From assembly GCF_016900355.1 (NCBI RefSeq), contig NZ_JACJKA010000012.1:35304-99303 (forward strand): a stretch of DNA of 64,000 nt, written 5' to 3'. This document shows positions 60,018 through 64,000 of the stretch, piece after piece. The first letter of the stretch is position 1. Each line of letters opens with the position of its first letter. A program made the translations under genes and the position numbers. This stretch comes from Bacteroides mediterraneensis. GTDB lineage: Bacteria; Bacteroidota; Bacteroidia; Bacteroidales; Bacteroidaceae. The notes under the pieces were generated by a model, which was given only the letters and a program-made list of their open reading frames with translations, was not told where the DNA came from and ran no database searches.

Positions 60018-60875
60018 TTAAAGGTTCACTTGCACTGTTTCACCATTTTCTCCCACATAGATATATTTGTCGGCACCCCATTTATCCACTTCAATACGGT
60101 AATAATTCCCGTCGGCAGTTTCAAAATAATCCACGTCATCCACACGCATACCACTGGTCGAAAGATCGGTCAAAGCCTGTTGTACTCCTGCTGGCAAATT
60201 ATTCATTTCGTATCGACTCACTTCATACATGGTGTACACCCAAGTGAGAACTCCACTGGCATCCTTCTGATAGAGCACTTCCTTCTGGCGGCCTCCGTCG
60301 CGGATTTCCACTTCAATGCCTCTCCGGTCTTCCTCGATGTCCAGAATCACGGCCTGCGGATATTTCTCCATCACCAGCGCTTTCACGTCAGCCGTCTGTC
60401 CGGGAGCCACTGGCAGATGATCGCCCCATTCCGTATTCTCACGGAGCAGCGTACCGTCTTCCAGGTAACAAAGCTCATATTCCCGTTCGCCCGATTCCAC
60501 TTCAATCACGTAAATCATTTCCATACCGCTCTTTTCAATCATGTCTACATCGTCTACTCTCCAAGTGGCATAAGCACTGGCCGCAAAGGCATCCAATACA
60601 GCTTGCGGAAGCTGGTTGAATGGGATGTCGTATTCGGTCATTACCCATGCGCCGTCGGGAGTGAACCAAGCTTTGTTCTCATATCCGTTGCCCACAAATT
60701 CGGCTTCATAGAATCCACCGTTCCGTTCCCAATCCACACGGGAAGCATTGGGGTATCTGCTATCAAAGGCCGCTTGAAGGTCGGCTGATACTCGTACATG
60801 ATCATCGTCTTTATCACAGCTTGTCAGGCTGACCACACTTAGTGTCATCATAGCCCAGAATGCAAATTTCTTCAT
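60018..60875 (-). CDS. PepSY-like periplasmic lipoprotein
   Basis: 285 residues. Lipobox SLTSC (Cys20), then repeated PepSY-like units (ADLQAAFDSRYPNASRVDWERNGGFYEAEF and similar later units around 140 and 220). This family is common in Bacteroides; function unknown. Confidence 0.8.
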   Translation of the reverse strand: MKKFAFWAMMTLSVVSLTSCDKDDDHVRVSADLQAAFDSRYPNASRVDWERNGGFYEAEFVGNGYENKAWFTPDGAWVMTEYDIPFNQLPQAVLDAFAASAYATWRVDDVDMIEKSGMEMIYVIEVESGEREYELCYLEDGTLLRENTEWGDHLPVAPGQTADVKALVMEKYPQAVILDIEEDRRGIEVEIRDGGRQKEVLYQKDASGVLTWVYTMYEVSRYEMNNLPAGVQQALTDLSTSGMRVDDVDYFETADGNYYRIEVDKWGADKYIYVGENGETVQVNL

Positions 60876-61002
60876 AACTTATGTCCTTTTTTCATTTATC
60901 TGTGGCAAAGATTACACCTGATTCTGAAAAGAATTTGAAATTTTCCCTGAAGATGAAAAAATATGCCTATATTTGAGGTACACAACTTGGAACATTCACT
61001 GC

Positions 61003-63309
61003 ATGAAAAAAATATACTGCCTCCTGACTGCTCTTTTCTGTCTGCTTGTTTCCGTAGCATCTGCTCAAAAGGTGGGACTCGTGCTCAGTGGGGGCGGGGC
61101 GAAAGGACTGACCCACATCGGTATCATCCGTGCCTTGGAAGAAAACAATATTCCAATTGACTACATTACAGGAACATCCATGGGAGCCATCATCGGCTCG
61201 CTCTATGCCATGGGTTACTCGCCGGACGACATGGAAAAGCTCATTAAATCGGATGATTTCAAGCGATGGTATTCGGGAGGCATCCAGGAAAAATACATTT
61301 ATTATTTCAAACGAAATCCACCCACGCCAGAGTTTATCAATATCCGTGTGTCGCTGAAAAATCCCCTGCACAAGGTAAAAACGCAGTTTCTGCCTTCGAG
61401 CGTAGTCGACCCGTTACAGATGAACCTGGCCTTCGTAGAATTGTTCGGACAGGCCACAGCGACCTGCAAAGGGAACTTCAACAAACTGTTTGTACCGTTT
61501 CGCTGTGTAGCTTCCGACGTGTACAACAAGCGTCCCATCATCTTCAAAGACGGCGACCTTGGCGATGCAGTGCGGGCCTCCATGAGCTTTCCGGGCATGT
61601 TCAAACCCATCGAAATCGACTCCGTGCTGGCCTATGACGGAGGAATCTACAACAATTTCCCGGTAAACATCATGATGGAGGACTTCCATCCCGACATCAT
61701 CATCGGCAGTGTGGTCAGCTCCAACCCCGGAAAGCCACAGGAAGGCGACATCATCGGACAGCTGGAAAGCATGATCATGCAGAAAACGGATTACTCCGTA
61801 CCTGACTCCACGGGCATCCTCATGACTTTCAAATATAATGATGTGAGCCTGATGGATTTCGACCGTTTCGATGAGCTCCATGACATCGGCTATAACCGTA
61901 CCATCCAACTGATGGACTCCATCAAAAATCGTATATCCCGACGTATGGACCATCGGCTGCTGGAAAAGGAACGGCTCGCTTTTAAAAAGAAGATGCCCGA
62001 ACTGCGTTTCCGCAACATCCTCATCCACGGAGCCAACGACCAGCAGAAAAGATATATCCGCAAGGAGTTCCATCTTGACGACGACGGCACATTTTCGCTG
62101 GAGGAACTGCGGAAAGGATATTTCCGACTCATGTCGTCCGACAACATGATTTCAGAAATCCTCCCGCATGCAGTGTATGATCCATACGAGAATGATTTTA
62201 CCCTCGACCTGCAGGTCAAGATGAAAGATAACCTTTCTATCAGGGTAGGTGGCAATGTGGGGTCTAACGGAGCGAATCAGGTGTATGTAGGAGCCACTTA
62301 CCACAGCTTGAACAATTATTCGAAGGAATTCTCACTGGACGGACAACTGGGACAGATTTACAACAACCTGCAAATCTCCGGCCGCATCGATTTGCCGACA
62401 CGGCTGCCGACTTCCTACAGACTTGTGGCCTCCTTGTCGACCTTCGACTACTTGAAGCAGGAAAAGCTGCTGAGCAAAGGTAATACGCCCATATTCAACA
62501 AGCAGAAGGAGGAATATGTCAAGATGTTTGTATCTATGCCTTTTCTGAGCCGACAAAAAGCAGAATTCGGCATCGGACTCGGCCACCTGGAAGACCAGTA
62601 TTTCCAAACCAATGTCATTGACTTCACGTCGGATGTGCGGGATGCCAGCAAATACACAATTTTCGGAGGCTCCGTGGCGCTGGACGGAAACACCTTAAAC
62701 AGCAAACAGTTTGCCACAGCTGGACGCAGGGAAAGGCTCGCAGCGCATATCTACACAGGCGTGGAGCGCTATTATCCCGGCATGGAAGACCCTACCTATA
62801 CGGAAAACTACAAATATATCCAGTCGTGGCTGCAAATTTCTTACGAGCTGGAGAAATACCATAACCTGGGTACACATTTCTCTTTGGGCACATACTTGAA
62901 AGCGTATTACTCTTCGCGCAACTTCAGCCACAATTATCGGGCTACGATGATGCAGGCCGGAGAATTCGCACCGACCGCTCACAGCCGAATTACTTACAAT
63001 GAAGCATTTCGAGCCAACCAGTTTGTAGGAATAGGAGTGAGTCCGATATACCAGTTTGCCAATATTTTCCAAATCCGCTTGTGTATGTACGGATTTGCCC
63101 CAATTTTTCCAATCCGGCAAGACGGATATAAAGCTTATTACGGAAAAGTATTCTCTCAGTTCGAATATTTAGGCGAACTGGAGGTAGTGGCCCGCCTTCC
63201 ATTCGGCTCCATCAGTGCCTACTTAAATCACTACAGTTCACCAAGTAACAACTGGAATTTGGGCATTACATTGGGCTGGCAGATATTTGGAGGCCGGTTT
63301 ATGGAGTAA
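61003..63309 (+). CDS. Patatin-like phospholipase with outer-membrane beta-barrel
   Basis: 768 residues from MKKIYCLLTALFC, a signal peptide. Patatin domain: GGGAKG oxyanion hole, GTSMG with the catalytic Ser (about 59) and DGG (about 211). A POTRA-like part and a C-terminal Omp85-type barrel follow, as in PlpD-type autotransporters. It may hydrolyse lipids at the cell surface. A TATATTTG box at 60968-60975 supports the chosen start. Confidence 0.9.
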   Translation: MKKIYCLLTALFCLLVSVASAQKVGLVLSGGGAKGLTHIGIIRALEENNIPIDYITGTSMGAIIGSLYAMGYSPDDMEKLIKSDDFKRWYSGGIQEKYIYYFKRNPPTPEFINIRVSLKNPLHKVKTQFLPSSVVDPLQMNLAFVELFGQATATCKGNFNKLFVPFRCVASDVYNKRPIIFKDGDLGDAVRASMSFPGMFKPIEIDSVLAYDGGIYNNFPVNIMMEDFHPDIIIGSVVSSNPGKPQEGDIIGQLESMIMQKTDYSVPDSTGILMTFKYNDVSLMDFDRFDELHDIGYNRTIQLMDSIKNRISRRMDHRLLEKERLAFKKKMPELRFRNILIHGANDQQKRYIRKEFHLDDDGTFSLEELRKGYFRLMSSDNMISEILPHAVYDPYENDFTLDLQVKMKDNLSIRVGGNVGSNGANQVYVGATYHSLNNYSKEFSLDGQLGQIYNNLQISGRIDLPTRLPTSYRLVASLSTFDYLKQEKLLSKGNTPIFNKQKEEYVKMFVSMPFLSRQKAEFGIGLGHLEDQYFQTNVIDFTSDVRDASKYTIFGGSVALDGNTLNSKQFATAGRRERLAAHIYTGVERYYPGMEDPTYTENYKYIQSWLQISYELEKYHNLGTHFSLGTYLKAYYSSRNFSHNYRATMMQAGEFAPTAHSRITYNEAFRANQFVGIGVSPIYQFANIFQIRLCMYGFAPIFPIRQDGYKAYYGKVFSQFEYLGELEVVARLPFGSISAYLNHYSSPSNNWNLGITLGWQIFGGRFME

Positions 63310-63336
63310 ATTTATAGAAAAAAAGTAAGTGAAAGA

Positions 63337-63368
63337 TTTGGATATTTCACACAAACTCCATACCTTTG
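63337..63368 (+). promoter_or_regulatory. Promoter of the tRNA-Arg cluster
   Basis: TTTG (63337-63340), 20 bases, TACCTTTG (63361-63368). Confidence 0.8.
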
Positions 63369-63391
63369 CACCCGTCAAACAAAAAGGACAT

Positions 63392-63465
63392 GGCCGCGTA
63401 GCTCAACTGAATAGAGTAGCTGACTACGGATCAGCCGGTTACAGGTTTGAATCCTGTCGCGGTCA
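63392..63465 (+). tRNA. tRNA-Arg (ACG), copy 1
   Basis: Acceptor GGCCGCG/CGCGGTC, anticodon loop CTACGGA (anticodon ACG). First of four tandem copies. Confidence 0.95.
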
Positions 63466-63496
63466 CTTGTCGGTTAGGTTTGAATAAAAAATGATT

Positions 63497-63570
63497 GGCC
63501 GCGTAGCTCAACTGAATAGAGTAGCTGACTACGGATCAGCCGGTTACAGGTTTGAATCCTGTCGCGGTCA
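63497..63570 (+). tRNA. tRNA-Arg (ACG), copy 2
   Basis: Sequence identical to copy 1 through the mature tRNA. Confidence 0.95.
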
Positions 63571-63598
63571 CCATTTAACAAAAAAGACATAGATATTT

Positions 63599-63672
63599 GG
63601 CCACGTAGCTCAACTGAATAGAGTAGCTGACTACGGATCAGCCGGTTACAGGTTTGAATCCTGTCGTGGTCA
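63599..63672 (+). tRNA. tRNA-Arg (ACG), copy 3, with compensatory acceptor change
   Basis: Acceptor reads GGCCACG/CGTGGTC: the G-C pair of the other copies is A-T here, with both strands changed, so pairing is kept. Confidence 0.95.
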
Positions 63673-63698
63673 CTTTTCTATTCTGGTTTTCAATGATT

Positions 63699-63772
63699 GG
63701 CCGCGTAGCTCAACTGAATAGAGTAGCTGACTACGGATCAGCCGGTTACAGGTTTGAATCCTGTCGCGGTCA
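63699..63772 (+). tRNA. tRNA-Arg (ACG), copy 4
   Basis: Identical to copies 1 and 2; followed directly by a terminator. Confidence 0.95.
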
Positions 63773-63774
63773 CG

Positions 63775-63810
63775 AAAAAGCACCTTTCTAAAAATGAGAG
63801 GTGCTTTTTT
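63775..63810 (+). terminator. Terminator of the tRNA-Arg cluster
   Basis: AAAAAGCACCT pairs with AGGTGCTTTTT, ending in T6. Confidence 0.9.
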
Positions 63811-63917
63811 ATTTCCTCCAAGACGTTTATCATCAGCTTTTGATACATTCTGAAACTAAATCAACATAAAAACGGTAAGCATTCGTTAAACTACAGGTAT
63901 TGAACTTTATATACAAC

Positions 63918-63965
63918 AATAGCGACTGTCACTATAAACCTAATAGTTGCAGTCGCTATTATTTT
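63918..63965. other. Hairpin near the right end of the window
   Basis: AATAGCGACTG pairs perfectly with CAGTCGCTATT, then ATTTTG. Possibly a terminator of a gene outside the window. No gene seen from 63811 to 64000. Confidence 0.5.
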
Positions 63966-64000
63966 GTTGAACCTATATGTTGCAGTCAGCACCGGTTGCC

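Overview
The window is a stretch of Bacteroidaceae chromosome (Bacteroides or Phocaeicola type) carrying an integrated tailed prophage. The lineage rests on several things seen here: promoters of the Bacteroides form (TTTG, about 19-20 bases, TAnnTTTG) before tRNA-Arg, kdgK and the repressor; an M56 peptidase with a TonB C-terminal domain and a RagA/SusC-like plug segment; PcfJ/PcfK and DUF4494-type phage proteins; and an ISAon1-type insertion sequence.

Layout. Positions 1-583: the end of a cobyrinate synthase-like gene, then tRNA-Gly(CCC). Positions 566-37057: a siphovirus-type prophage of about 36.5 kb bounded by 18-bp direct repeats. The left repeat is the 3' end of tRNA-Gly and the phage brings its own terminator there. 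Nearly all phage genes run on the minus strand: regulators and replication/recombination genes (34-25 kb), HNH and terminases, head, tail, fiber, receptor-binding protein, DNA invertase, lysis genes, an orphan methylase and, beside the tRNA, the integrase on plus. The CI-type repressor and two possible lysogenic-conversion genes lie on plus at 35.2-37.0 kb. Positions 37145-38568: an ISL3/ISAon1-like IS with 8-bp target duplications. Positions 38.6-40.1 kb: two HicB-like genes and a HigBA toxin-antitoxin pair. Positions 40.4-64 kb: host genes (BlaI-M56 sensor pair, hexuronate catabolism lacI-uxaA divergent from kdgK-kdgA, nif3, zinc-ribbon protein, amn, holA, an XRE regulator, pyrK-pyrD, trmD, ligA, dapA, a patatin-like outer membrane protein) and four tandem tRNA-Arg(ACG) genes.

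The most interesting system is a phage shufflon at 5966-7940. A tail gene (7686-8069) has a constant N-terminus of 43 residues. It joins a variable C-terminus at an 11-bp site, GTGGGAGGACT, that keeps the reading frame. Four silent C-terminal cassettes, each starting in frame at its own copy of the site, lie downstream in both orientations, with one decayed remnant. A tyrosine recombinase gene sits immediately outside the outermost site. Inversion between sites should swap the distal part of the receptor-binding protein.

Other striking signals: two intergenic arrays of 16-bp dyads at an exact 22-bp period between convergent host genes (42834-42959 and 55104-55185); a 16-bp element at three phage gene boundaries, plus a weaker fourth copy, that may mark late transcription units; a cluster of four hairpins between the invertase and the lysis genes; a long inverted repeat covering the start of ninG; and a 24-bp minisatellite coding for an 8-residue repeat.
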